DNA from: Dermatemys mawii
Lineage: Eukaryota > Chordata > Testudines > Dermatemydidae
Assembly: GCA_007922305.1 (NCBI GenBank)
Contig: ML677366.1
Span: forward strand, 14,728,783 to 14,792,782
Reading direction: 5' to 3'
DNA length: 64,000 nucleotides
This document shows, piece by piece, positions 46,555 to 58,029 of the stretch. Positions within the stretch are counted from its first letter, which is position 1. Every line of letters starts with the position of its first letter. Made by a program: the position numbers and the translations under genes. The notes below the pieces were generated by a model that had not been told where the DNA came from, ran no database searches, and was given only the letters and a program-made list of their open reading frames with translations.

Positions 46555-46625
46555 TCCACCCTTACTGATGCCCCTGAAGTCCCATTGATTTCAATGGGGA
46601 TACAAGGGTAAAAAACTAAACAAAA
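46555..46625. repeat. Short reptile interspersed repeat fragment
   Basis: agagcagaattccaccctta, then gaagtcccattgatttcaat and gggga are shared with the 'ctgatttcaatggg' class of repeats seen elsewhere in the window. Confidence 0.35.
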
Positions 46626-46798
46626 TTTGACCCATTCATTGTATACTACATAAGAAATGTAATTGGCACCGAGACAGTTATGTCATCCACATACTTTATA
46701 TACTTGTATATACAAGACACAGAGAAGCAATAAACACTTCAATGCACCTCGCATACTTTGTGGAACAAACAAAGGCAGTGTTGCAATGTACACATATG

Positions 46799-46815
46799 TA
46801 CACACACACACACAC
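46799..46815. repeat. (CA)n microsatellite
   Basis: Eight CA units in MESD intron 1, next to the hairpin insertion. Confidence 0.9.
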
Positions 46816-46827
46816 TCTTAAGGGTGA

Positions 46828-47020
46828 AGAGACAGAGTCCTGTGGTACCTTAAAGACTATCAAAAGTATTGAAGCATAAGCTTTTGTGGGCTAATACCCA
46901 CTTCATCGGATGTATTAGCCCACAAAAGCTTATGCTTCAATACTTTTGTTAGTCTTTAAGGTGCCACAGGACTCTTTGTGGCTTCTGCAGATCCAGACCA
47001 ACACGGCTACCTCTCTGATC
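46828..47020. mobile_element. SINE-like insertion forming a 66-bp-arm hairpin, with 11-bp target duplication
   Basis: The insertion is flanked by the perfect 11-bp duplication CTTAAGGGTGA (46817-46827 and 47021-47031). Inside, the arm around 46837-46903 is inverted at about 46918-46984 with only two or three mismatches, separated by the short spacer ccacttcatcggat. The right end continues cttctgcagatccagaccaac then acggctacctctctgatc, a tRNA-like SINE end. The single copy at 10240-10320 carries only one arm. Confidence 0.88.
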
Positions 47021-47039
47021 CTTAAGGGTGAGTAGCTTT

Positions 47040-48300
47040 TCTTGATTTTTTTTTTTTTTTTTTTAAATTTAGGTCTTCTGTACATTTACCTTCATTTCTA
47101 CACCATGCCCTATACCAGCTTATGAATCTGGTATTATCCTCTGACCACAAGATACAGACAAGAAAAGACAATGCAATGTCTCTTCCCCTTTAAAGGGGCT
47201 GGTACGGATGAATGACCACAGCCATTTTTCTGTCTGGAACAAGTGGAGTTTGCTTTCTTACTGACTGACTTGAGTTTTAAAATTGAATCTCTATCACAAC
47301 GTTGTTCTGCAGTCTTTTACTTTGGGGAATTCACTCCTTAAATAGTTATTTATGCTTTTCCTTCTTCACGGCTTGCAAACTGGTTTTGATTGAACTTCTG
47401 TGAGTTGCACATATAAAGGATGGCGGGAAGGGTGAGAGAATACTTGTCTAATGGATTGAACTCAGAAATTCTAACTGTGCTCCTAATTCTGCTACTCATT
47501 TAGAGTGTAGCCTTGAGTAACTCATTTATGGTGAACTTCTCACATCTAAGTGACTTACAAACCCTACGGGGTGTAGGGGAGGGGAAATCAAACATTTCTG
47601 AAAATCCCATCCTTATTCTCTCTGCCTTAGCCCCATTCCTGAAAATTAGGATTAACAACACTTTTTGGGGATGCTGAGAAAGGCCATGTTTGTAAAGTAT
47701 TGTGAAAGCATATTACTGAGAAATAATTTTTAGTATAAACAGAAAAGCAATTCTGTGTACTATTCTAAAATTAGTTTTTCACTTGTGAAAAGGGGAGCTA
47801 GGAATACAAAATTTCAACTAATCCTTATACATTATACAAACTGGCTAAGACTGCAGTAGCAACACGTCTATTAATATAAATTAGCTGAATGGCTATGAAC
47901 ATTTATTCATTAGTATTGCTTTGGTTTGAGTAAGTATAAACTTTCCATCAAAAGGAGTGACTGACAACTTCTCTACATGGCACTTCATCACCTGAAGACC
48001 TCTCAGAGAGCTTTATAAGAGAGATGTATTACTGTGTGAAGTCCAAAACTAATAACTGAAAGCAAGACAAATATGTGATTTTCAAGCTTAAAGTGAATAG
48101 GTAAGTCTGACAGGCATGTATGAACATGAAGCTTCACAAAGAAAGTACTAAATGAATTAAATGACATGCATAGATTTCTTCATCTGTTTTCTCTTCACAC
48201 CCCCTTCCTAAAATGAACTCTCTCAGCTACTTATTTCCACATACTGTCTTACATATATTTCTATTACAGAATTAGTCAAAGAAATTATGGTGATTTATGA
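47040..48300. other. MESD intron 1, no feature recognised
   Basis: AT-rich unique-looking intron sequence, with a poly(T) tract at 47046-47066. Confidence 0.5.
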
Positions 48301-48453
48301 ATTTAGCTCTGAGCCAAGTCTGGGGAATGCCGAAGTTTAAAATTAGTGCAATAATAAATGGTTTTAAAGAATATAAGTTTTAACCAGGGAAAGAATTCTG
48401 GCCCAGATTTTGGCTTCATTTCTGGCTCTCTTATGCGCTTCAGGCTATACAAA

Positions 48454-48885
48454 GCCCTGGTCTACCACAGGTGGCTGGGGGAGGAAGGGAAGAATCAACC
48501 TAAGATACGCAACTTCAGCTACGAGAATAGTGTAGGTGAAGTCGATTTACACTGGACCCTCGCTAGAACATGGGGTTCGGGATCCACACGCATTATAGCG
48601 GGGGCCACGTTACCATGGATTCCAATTAAAGTAATTAAATTTGGGATGCACGACCGTGCTGTACACGAATTCGTGCTATATAGACATGCACTCTAGCGGG
48701 GGTCCTGTGTATTTAGATCAACTTACCGCGGTGTCTTCACAGTGCTGAGTTGACTCCGCCTGTGCCTCTCACGGCACTGGAGTAACAGAGTTGACAGGAG
48801 AGCGCTTGGGAATCTATTTATCACATCTAGACCCACAAAAGATCTATCGCTACCCGCCAATCCAGAGGGTAGTACAGACATACCC
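48454..48885. mobile_element. PIF/Harbinger-like MITE (outer element of a nest)
   Basis: Ends gccctggtctaccacagg and gtacagacataccc are inverted, flanked by AAA on both sides (possibly a drifted 3-bp duplication). The interior gtaggtgaagtcgattta and tagatcaacttaccgcggtg is split by the Tigger-like MITE at 48550. Same family as 37884. Confidence 0.65.
48550..48709. mobile_element. 160-bp Tigger-like MITE nested in 48454-48885
   Basis: Ends CACTGGACCCTCGCTAG and CTAGCGGGGGTCCTGTG are inverted copies, with a TA dinucleotide at each side (48548-48549, 48710-48711). Removing it restores the outer MITE. It is younger than its host. Confidence 0.8.
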
Positions 48886-49324
48886 AAAGTAGAGGCAAAG
48901 CAACTGGGTAGGGGCTGTTAGAGATTACCTGCAATGTGGGAACCCTCGGGTGGCATAAAGATGATGTAGTATGCTCTAAGCTATTTGCTCCCCGAGTATA
49001 ATGGGCAAGGCCTGAGCACAATGCATGCTGGCCAATCACTGTACTCTTTAACTCCCCGTGGAGCCATTAAAAGCATAAATTAAAAACCCTTAAACTTCTT
49101 TAATTGTTACATGTCTGGTCCAGTCCCATGTACATGCAGGTTCTAGGCATAAAAGCGGATTAGCAGTAACTTTGCCTTCCTCCATCAACTGTGTAAGAAT
49201 GAGTTCAGAACAGTTGAAGATTATGCCCCGTGTATATAAAAAGATATGTGGCAGATTATTTTAGGATGAGGGCAAACTTTATTTAATAAATCAGGAATTA
49301 AGCTTCAACATCCCTGTCAGACTG

Positions 49325-49445
49325 ACAAATATTCTCATTATACAAGTGGGGAAACTGAGATGGGGGATAAAGTAACTTGTCCAAAGCGACATCGTAAGTT
49401 AGTAGCTGAGCCAGGATTTGAATTTTAATACTTCCTGACTCCTAA
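49325..49445 (+). repeat. MIR/CORE-SINE-like fragment
   Basis: ttctcattatacaagtgggg, aaactgagatgggggataaag, taacttgtccaaagcgacat and gctgagccaggatttgaa follow the MIR core in order (gaggaaactgag..gacttgcccaag..gagccgggattcgaa). Diverged; lies in MESD intron 1. Confidence 0.75.
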
Positions 49446-50319
49446 CAACACAACCATTCTTCCATATGGTCTCATTTTTACCAATCACATGTTCTGTTAT
49501 AACTCTCCTTTTCTTCCCCTGCCCTTTATCTGCCACTTCCAGTTTCCTCATCCCACACATTTCAACTACTTCAAATTTCCCTTCCAACACTCAGAAGGTT
49601 GGGGGAGGAGTGGCAAAGGCAGGGGGACATGAGGAGGAGGAGGAAAGTGCACATATAGCCCTCTAACAAATTCTTCAGCCTCGCAAAGCTTATGCTCTCT
49701 TTTGGCAGCCCCTGGAAAGACAGGGCCTGACTCCCACTTTCCAATCCTTGCTGTTGGTTATCATAGAGATAGGAAACACTAAAACACAAGGAAACACACT
49801 AGCTAGTCAGGAAACACAAGGAAACATATTAGCTAGTCATGATTACCATCACTTTAAACCAAGGGTTAAATCATGTTTTAACATAATTTTAGTTAAAACA
49901 TATTAGGTAACAATTTCTAATGCAATGTTTTTTCCTATAGAAAAGGCCTTAGTGCCAGTCCATAGAATGAGAAATCCAGAAGCTGCTCAGTTCAGTAGAA
50001 TCAAGTGGCTCTTTTCTTCTCTGCAAAAATCTCCTGTGTGAAAGGCATATGCAAAAACCAGATCCCACACTTTTACTTGGAACCCTGTGTAACTGGGTAC
50101 AGAAAAAAGAGATATTTTCACCTCTGCTGCTTTCAAAAACTGAACAAAACATTTTGGATAACTACCACTGGGGAAGGAATGGAATGGAATCAGAAGGTTC
50201 TGTGGCATTTGGGAGAGACAAATAGAAAAGGCAGCAGATGGGGAGAAAAGAAATAGAAGAGTGTGTAGCAAAAGAAGAGTCCATGGGGAGACAAGGAATA
50301 GGCAATAAAGGAAAGTTAA

Positions 50320-51250
50320 CAGAACATAAGAACCGTCTAATCCAGTATGGCCAATGATCCATCTAGCTCAGTTTCCTTTCTTCCTGGCCAATGTCAGATT
50401 CTTCAGAAGGAATGAACAGAACTGGGCAATTACTGAGTGATCCATCCCATCATCTGGTAGTCATCATTTTGTATACGTTTTGCAGCATGCATTAGTTTGC
50501 ATTTAACAGCATTGAATTTTATCTGCCATTCCGCTGCCCAAACCACCCAGTTTCATGAGAGCCCTTTGTAACTTGCTGCAGTCAGTTTTGGACTTAACTA
50601 TCTTGAGTAATTTTGTATCATCCCCAAACTTTGCCACCTCACTGTTTTACCCCCCATTTTCCAGATCTCATATGAATATGTTTGAACAGCAATGGCCGCA
50701 GTACAGATCCATGAAAGACACTGCTATTCACCTCTCATTTACTCCTTCCTATGGTTTCCTTTTAGCCAGTTACTGATACATCCTTCTTAGCCCATAATTA
50801 ATTTGCTTAAGAGCCCTTAGTGAAGGCCCTTGTCAAAGACTTTCTGAAAGTCCAAGTACATTATATCCACAGGATCACCCTTGTCCACGTTTGTTGACCC
50901 CCCTCAAAGAATTCTAATAGATTGGTGAGGTATGATTTCTCTTTTCAAAAGATGTGTTGATTCTTCCCCAACTAATTGTGTTCATCTGTCTGATAATTCT
51001 GTCCTTAAGTATAATTTCAATCAGATTTGCCTGGTATTAAATTTGGGCTTACCAGACAGTAATTGCCAGGAAGACCTCAGAATCCTTTTTTAAAAAAATG
51101 ACCGTTACCAGTTGCCTGGTGGATAGCTAATGTAACAGGCTGATTTAAGCAACAGATTACATACCACACACAGTAGTTCTGCAATTTCATATCTGAGTTC
51201 CTTCAGAACTCTTGGGTGAATCCCCGCTGGGCTGGTGACTTCTTACTGTT
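50320..51250 (-). mobile_element. CR1 LINE with 3' end, antisense copy in MESD intron 1
   Basis: Starts at the CR1 tail (agaacataagaaccgtctaatccag on the plus strand) and extends to the RT. Plus-strand text such as taagagcccttagtgaaggcc, cttgtcaaagactttctgaaag and gggctggtgacttcttactg is reverse-complement RT like the copies at 3705 and 9165. No long open frame remains. CR1 and MESD run in the same direction. Confidence 0.88.
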
Positions 51251-51649
51251 TAATAAATAATGTTGTTAACATGTACGAGTAGTACATGTCTGCAAGACTG
51301 GGACCTATGATAGTAAGCAGTTTTAAAGTCAGTCTAGTTGGGAAGAGATAGTGGAGACCAAATTGGGCTACGATTTGTTGAACCGAGTAAGTGATGATAT
51401 GTGGTACCTTCATTTGTGCTCTCAACACCAACTACCTAGTAGAAACTATTTACCCCTTCATTCAATCTCACAAAATAACAATGTACATGCTCACTAGCTT
51501 TGACCACAGCAGAGCTCTCAGGCAGGGAGGGAATCAAATACTGGCCATGATAAAGTGGACAGGGCTCAATCGCAGGGTTACTTGCACTCAGCCCAGACTG
51601 TAACTGGGGGTTTCAGGCGGTTGAAGGGGCGGGGGTGTCAATGGTGACT

Positions 51650-52560
51650 ACGGTCCTATCTAGTCCATCCGCCCCCGCCCTTTTATCGCATCCACCTTAA
51701 GGAGGTGGAACCCGGCCCAGCGGGGCCGAACCCCTTTGTCGGCAGGGGAAGCCCGGTCCGACCCTACTAGCGCAGCTCGCCCCACACCTCCTTGCCAGGG
51801 AGGCCCGGCCCGCTTTCCCCAGCGCAGCGGCGGGAACTAGCCAGCACGCTCCCCGCCCAGGCGGACAACGGCTCCAACCGCGGCTTTGGGGAAGGGCCCC
51901 GCTGCCCGTCGGGGCAGGAGAGCGGCCGCGCCCGAGTTCCGCGATGAGGGGCCCGAGAGCCCGGGGGCGGTAGAGGGGGGCCCAGCGAGGAGCACACGTC
52001 GACTCCGTTCAGCGCTAAGCGGTGGGGGGCGGGCACCACGTGGACACAGGGGGACGGCGTGGGAGTAAGGGGGGCCATGCGGCCCTAGCGGGCGGCCCCG
52101 GCCCAGCCCGTTACCTCCCACTGCTCCAGCAGCCGCGCCATGTCCGCATCGTTATAATCCCGAATGTCCTTCTTCTTTTTGGCGGGCCGCTTCCCCTCCG
52201 GCTCGCCAGCCCCGGCGGCCGCGACCAGCAACAGCACCACCAGCCCCAGGCGGGCCCAACTCGCGGCCGCCGCCATCTTCTCCGGGCTCCGCGGGGAGGC
52301 GGCGCCTCCTCCGAGTCCTGCCTCCGGAGGCGGGGGCGACAGCGGCGCGGGCTCTGCCCGAGGGCCCGGCCTCGGATCCGGGCGAGCGGGCCGGGCAGCA
52401 GCTGCCGCCTGCGTACCTAGGGAGCTGGAGCAGGGGCTGGCCATAGACCGGTCAAGGACGAGAGACCAAAGTGCCGCCCGCCCGCCTCCTCTGCACACGT
52501 AGGCCCAGCTCAGGCCCTCCTGGAGGCCAAGCGATTGCCTGGGCGTAACCCAGTGCGGGA
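51650..52560 (-). promoter_or_regulatory. MESD: CpG island promoter and 5' UTR of MESD
   Basis: About 0.9 kb of dense CpG with GC-box-like GGGCGG/CCGCCC motifs surrounds the first coding exon. A reverse CCAAT (attgg) lies at 52559-52563. CpG content drops sharply above 52.6 kb and below 51.6 kb, where AT-rich repeats resume. The TSS cannot be placed by eye, but it should lie between 52277 and about 52560. Confidence 0.75.
52115..52276 (-). CDS. MESD: MESD coding exon 1 with signal peptide
   Basis: The start ATG at 52276 gives MAAAASWARLGLVVLLLVAA, a signal peptide with cleavage likely near AGAG. It is followed by a basic stretch and DIRDYNDADMARLLEQWE, the invariant N-terminal motif of MESD. 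The exon ends at GAG|GTAACG (54 codons, phase 0). The frame stays open upstream to 52498, but that Pro/Ala-rich extension would bury the signal peptide, so I chose 52276. Exons 1-3 together encode 219 residues, against 234 in human. The product is the ER chaperone for LRP5/6 and related receptors in Wnt signalling. Confidence 0.95.
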
Positions 52561-52599
52561 TTGGGCCCGATCGCGGTCATGAAAGAGACCCTCGGTTTG

Positions 52600-54505
52600 A
52601 AAAGACCGTTCAGAAAGTAACGTCAACTTTTAACATCTTGACATGGTTGCTCACCCCACACCTCTGCTTTCCTTCAGTAAGGTGAACAGAGGCTGTAATT
52701 GCCAGCCCCAAATGTTCAGAAGTCATGAGGCAAGTTTGAGAATAGTTTTAAAATCATGAGATTATGTAAACCGAATAGATGTGGTGGTCTTTTTATTTGC
52801 CTTCTGCTTTTTGAGCCTTTTGGATGCACTGCGGTCACCTTTTGAAGCTTTCTCCGCATCCACGAGGAATAGAAACTTTTTCTTTAAGAAGGAAGGCTGA
52901 AATCATCAGATAGCCACTTGACTCCAGGAGCTGGGGCTCTAAAGAAAACAATTATGGTGGGACTCATGACAAAAGCATGAGAGTTGGCAATACTGCAGAT
53001 GTGTTTAGTCTGTGCTGTAAGGATTGGCTCCCAGTGTTGGAGATCCTCTGGCTTTTGGAACTTGTCCCAGAGATCTCATGCAATTGTAGCAGAAGATTTG
53101 CATTAATTGCCATGTAGTCTCTGCAGGGTGAAACAGTGAGGAGCCATAGCTTGGAGAGGGCCAGTGCTGCTTTCAGGACCTTGGCAGTGGACTGGAGTCC
53201 CATCTCACACAAAGGGAAGCAGGATAGAGGATGTGCCTGAGTGTATACCCAGAAATCCAGAGCTTAATGCAGTGACTGGCCTCTGTTCCACACCCAGCAA
53301 ATCTAAGAGGCTTGGGTCTGTTACAGCCGCCTTGGTCTGCCAAGGTGTGCTCTGCTAGGGCTGTAAAAACCATATAATATGTTATCATTTTCTAACATTT
53401 TTACTAGAAATGTGCAGAAGAGACATGAAGCTGTTAAACCATAAGCCTATTCCTGTAGTTTGTTAAATGAACAGTAATCAAAAATCAGTGTTTAATTAGC
53501 TGCCATTTCACAAAGCTGTTTCATAAATTATTAATTGACATATTTGTTCAAGGATTTGGTACTGTAATATCTAGTCTGGTATACCAGATTGCCAGAGTTA
53601 ATATTGCTTTTATTAAAGATGGTTCTGGTAACAATCTTACTGCTGGAAGATGTTTACATTTACTGAAAACATTCACATTGACAGACTAAATATTCAAAGT
53701 TTAGAAAGCTGGATCTCTCTGATTTTGGTGTATGCAAATAAAAAATACAGTCCACTAAGTTTCTAATTTGAAATATTGTCTCTATTAACACATTCTCCCT
53801 CATAAAAAAACAAAAAAACCCTCTTTACTTTGTCTTCTGTTGCTCCTGTTCCATATACAAGTTCTGCTTGCCTTACTCACATGAGTAGTTCACTTTACCT
53901 AAATGGAACTACTTGTATGAGTCAGATGTGCAGGTGGTATCCTACAGTGCACAATATTAAACATTTCTTCTAAATATACTAAAGCATCTGTATGTTGTAT
54001 TCTGAATTTCAGGGAAAGGAGTGTTTCTTATACGAGGCTGGGATCTTACAACTGGTTCCGTGTGGGCAGAACCCCACTCAAATCAATCATGGCTTGCATG
54101 GAGCCATTTGCAGGATCAGGTCCATAGCAAGGGAATGTTTGTGAGCTTTATGGTTTTTCCTACCCCAGTGATACTCCTGGAAAACAAGAATAATGCAATC
54201 CTAAATATATACCATAGAAGATTAAGGGACATGTAAATAATTGATTAACTTCTAACATCATTTATTTTTACTCAGGGATAAGTTTTTTGTTTAGTGAATT
54301 GGTTATGTTCAGCAAATCACATGGATTTACAAGAGCACTTTTAAAAATTAGGTACAATTTAAAATCTAAAAAAATTCACATTACTTGAAAAAGCTTTTTA
54401 AAATCTTTCACTTACAGTCAAGTTGTCTACGCATTTTCTCTGCAGATCACAGCAAAAAGTAAGGCATTCCATCTCTGTAACTGAAGATTCAGTGGTCTGT
54501 CCAAC
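52600..54505. other. Intergenic, no feature recognised
   Basis: Upstream of the MESD CpG island the sequence is AT-rich. The short frames at 52964-53388 have no known motif. Confidence 0.5.
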
Positions 54506-54514
54506 AGCTTAGAG

Positions 54515-55025
54515 CAGGGGTGGGCAAACTACGGCCCACGGTTGGATGTGGGGGGGGGGGGGCGGCCAGGGGAGGGAGAACAGGGGTGGGGGTTGGATAG
54601 GCATGGGAGGCCCAGGGATCTGTCAGATGGTGTGTGTGGGGTGTGGATAGTGATCAGAGCAGTCAGGGGTCAGGGAGCGGGGGGCTTGGGTAGACGTTTG
54701 GGTCCAGGGGAGGAAGTTAGGGTTGGGGGTCTTGGGAGGAGGCAATTGGGACAAGGAGCAGAGGGGCCTAGATAGGGGGTGGGGTCCGGGGTGGTGGTGG
54801 ATAGGGATGGGGGGTCTCTGGAGGGGGTGGTCAAGGGACAAAGAGCAGGGGGTTTGTATGGGTCGGGGATTCTAAAGGGGGCAGTTAGGAGGCAGGAAGT
54901 GGAAGGGGGTCGGATAGAGGGCGGGGGCCAGGCTGTTTGGGGAGGCACAGCCTTCCCTAACCGGCCCTCCATACAATTTTGCAACCCTGATGTGGCCCTT
55001 GGGCTAAAAAGTTTGCCCACCCCTG
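54515..55025 (+). mobile_element. 511-bp non-autonomous hAT element with perfect 8-bp duplication
   Basis: Ends CAGGGGTGGGCAAACT and AGTTTGCCCACCCCTG are perfect inverted copies. GCTTAGAG duplicates the target at 54507-54514 and 55026-55033. The interior is very G-rich (GGGGT-type units), with no transposase. Damaged relatives lie at 11488-12181 and 33310-33515. Confidence 0.95.
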
Positions 55026-56339
55026 GCTTAGAGAGCTGTCCATTTGCAGTCATACCAGACAACATGTGCAACTGGCTAAGTTTACAGTGTAAAGCTATGA
55101 TAGAAGGTTACTCGGACTGTAAATCTACCCCTACTTGTTAATGTAAAACAAAATTATCTACTGTGGGGTGGTCAGGAGGTGGATCTTTGAGAGAAGTCAG
55201 GATGTCCTTAAATGTATCCTTCAAGAATCCCAAATGGGGTTTTTTTTTACTTGATTTAAATTGGTATCTATATTTTTAACTCTGTCAGCTCAAATTATTT
55301 CCCATGGACAAAATGTGTTGCACTTACCATGTTCCTTTGAAACTCAGAGATTAAAGAACCTGGGTTTTGGCTGGAGAAAGACTCTGTTTTTTCTGTCTCC
55401 TAAATATTAGAAGGAGGAAGAAGAGGCAGCTGGAGGACATGGAACTGGGAGTCCAGCTATGCTTCAAGGCAGGACTGTTTGAGACTCCACCGCAGTCCAG
55501 TCAGTCCTGGCAGTCGACAGGTGCGTGTGATGCAGAGGAAGCTCCAGCTAAGTGTATACATGTAAATCCGATTACAATGATGGTGTCCCCAACTTAATAG
55601 GATGTAGCTATCAGTATTTCTTTAATTTGTACTAGAAAAGTTAGCAGTACAACAAAGAGAGGTAGAGTTGTTATCTGCTTTCTATTTCCCTGTAGATTTA
55701 GGCGAGGGGAGAGAGATGCGGAGCAGTTTGTTTATGTGCACAGGGTTGCCCCTTGAATCCTGAGAGATCTTGATGACACTTTCATGTTCATTGCAATCCT
55801 TTCACAAAGGTTCCTAGGGATAGCAGCCTTATTTTTTCCTCTGCGGTAGGATGCTTTCCCACGTCATTCTGCGGTGACTTCGGAAGGCACCATTGCAATA
55901 AACAGGCTAGCAGAATATGGGTCTGGGTGGGTTCGGGATGCCAGCAGCAGCTGTGTTCTCCATGCCTTTGTAACCCTCCGAAGTGAGGTATCAGCTAAAA
56001 TCACCACTACTTATGGAAAACGGTGCCAGTATTCAATGCCATCAGCCTGAACTCATAATTTTATGCAGCTAAACAATTCCTTCATCATTTCCCATATCCC
56101 TGGCGGGCCATATTTACTTGGCTGGTGCTGTGAATGGTGCCATGCGATGCGTCAATTCAAACTTTAGGGGAGCAAGGGAAGGGAGTTCTGAATCTTAACT
56201 TTCACTTTCCATTGTGCGTATGCTGACAATGGTACCTCTCTGTGTTTTATCTGTAGCTGCTGCTGTATTGGCCTCAAAGGTTTCCCCCTCCACACCTCCT
56301 GGAATGCCTGAGCCAGATAAGGAGTAGAAAGAAGAGGTC

Positions 56340-56620
56340 TTGAGATGACATGTTGAGCAAGATCCTACAGGCCGTTGCTTCATTAGACTATGAGCCTGGA
56401 GGATGAATACTGCAGACTGTATGGAGAAGGAAAGAGTCTACATGAGAGAGGTCCAGGAGTTCCAACAGGAAGAGGAGAGGGAGATTCACCAGGACATAAT
56501 GGGCCTTTTCCCGCAGCAGACACAGACTCTTGTGGATCTACAGGTTCAACAATCATAGGCTTGCCTCTCTTTGCAGTCCCTGGATAACTCAATTTTAGCA
56601 CCTCCCTAAATCCTTCTCAG
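56340..56620 (+). pseudogene. Harbinger Myb/SANT-like accessory protein, C-terminal remnant
   Basis: With frame changes the sequence reads DDMLSKILQAVASLDYEPGG, then EVQEFQQEEEREIHQDIMGL followed by FPQQTQTLVDLQVQQS, then stop and LSLQSLDNSILAPP. The Q/E-rich coiled tail followed by a LQ.LDNS..PPP motif is the usual end of this accessory protein. Internal stops make it a pseudogene. Confidence 0.6.
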
Positions 56621-57102
56621 GATTCTGTGTGGCACTGAGGTTGCAGCCCTCTCACTCTATACTGGGAGACAGTTAGGACAACCACAGCTTCACACACATT
56701 GACCGGTGAGAGCCAGACTTGCTATAGGAGTGTCCCTAAAATGGATGATTCCCCTTGTTAAGTTCTGTTCCATGTGCTACAGAATGCCTGGTGGTACAGA
56801 AAGTACCAATTTACATGTTATTATACGGTATGACAGCTCATAGGATCAGTGACAGTGTAATAATCATAAATGTACAGTGAGCACCACAAAATGAATAGGT
56901 GGATTGACAGTGTTATATTCATAGATGTACACCAAGTACCACACAATCGCTAATAGCCCTCAAAACTGCAGGGCCAGGTAGATCACAGTCCACCATAACA
57001 CATTACTGTGGCTTGCTGGTAAAGTGCTCCTTTAAAGCCTCCCAGAGTCCTATAGCTTTGCACTGAGCTCTTCTATTAGCCCTTGTGTCAGGCTGTTTGA
57101 AC

Positions 57103-57949
57103 TCAGCAGATAGCCGCTTCACCTGCGCCCTTCTCCCCTTTGCTTCCCAAGATACTGTTCAGGACACAACAGGTAGCTATAACCATTGGGATATTTTTTT
57201 CACTGATATCCAGTCTTATGAGTAAACAGTGCCAGCATCCGTTCATTCTACCCACAGTACATTCAACTGTTGTTCTGCCCCTGCTGAGCCGGTCGTGGAA
57301 TCTTTCTTTGGTGCTATCATGGCAAGTATATGGCGTTATGAGCCAGGGAGGCAAGGGTAAAGTGGGTCCACCAGGATCACCATTATTTCAACATGGCCAA
57401 TGGTAATACACCGGTTGGAAAAGGAAGTCCTGGTTTGCAGCTTTCTGAACAGTCCTATGTTCTTAAAGATGCAAGCGTCATGCACCTTCCCTGACCAGCC
57501 AATACTGATGTTGCTGAAGCGTCCACCAATGCTTGCATAATCATAGAAAAGTAGCCCTTTTTGTTGACATACTCTGTGGCAAGCTGGTCCAGTGCCAAAA
57601 TAGGGATACGTGTGCGGCCTATTTGCTCCACTGCAGCTCAGGAACCACGTTGCTGCAAATCCATCCACTATGTCCTGCATTGCCAAGAGTCACAGTGCTG
57701 CAAAGCAGGAGACTTTTAATGGCCCCCACAGTGGATTTTCCACTTCCAGAATGTTTTCCCACTGAACAGAATCAATCCAAAGTTACAAGTTTCTACAGTG
57801 CAGTCACCACTCAATTCTCTATTGCCAATGCAGCTCTCATTGTGGTGTCCCTGAGCTCGAGGGCTGGGGTGAGTTTGGCATAGAGATCCAGGAATGTGGC
57901 CTTGGAAGTTGTGCATCTGAAAGTTTTGCAGCCACTGCTTGTCAGTCAC
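57103..57949 (-). pseudogene. Harbinger (HARBI1-like) transposase, frameshifted
   Basis: Three minus-strand frames carry consecutive family blocks. 57716-57949 has QWLQNFQMHNFQGHIPGSL, 57336-57686 has QDIVDGFAATWF and NISIGWSGKVHDACIFKN, and 57103-57354 has KERFHDRLSRGRTTVECTVG and KNIPMVIATCCVLNSILGSK. At least two frameshifts separate them and the first catalytic block is scrambled. The wording tracks the copy at 23820-24634 closely, so both derive from the same or sister families. Confidence 0.85.
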
Positions 57950-58029
57950 ATAGAGAACTTTCTAATTATACAGCATGAAACTAAAGTTGTTCAAAATGTG
58001 AAAAATCAGGTCTTTAAAAAAATGATAAT

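Larger units (their letters stand above)
55380..58000 (-). mobile_element. Second PIF/Harbinger module, convergent genes, heavily decayed
   Basis: A Myb/SANT-like remnant on the plus strand (about 55.4-56.6 kb) faces a transposase on the minus strand (57949 down to 57103). This is the mirror image of the module at 23.6-25.6 kb. Outer ends were not found. Confidence 0.7.

Noticed and set aside
52277..52498. N-terminal extension of MESD from an upstream in-frame ATG
   Set aside because: It is Pro/Ala-rich and would place the clear signal peptide internally; the ATG at 52276 matches known MESD starts.
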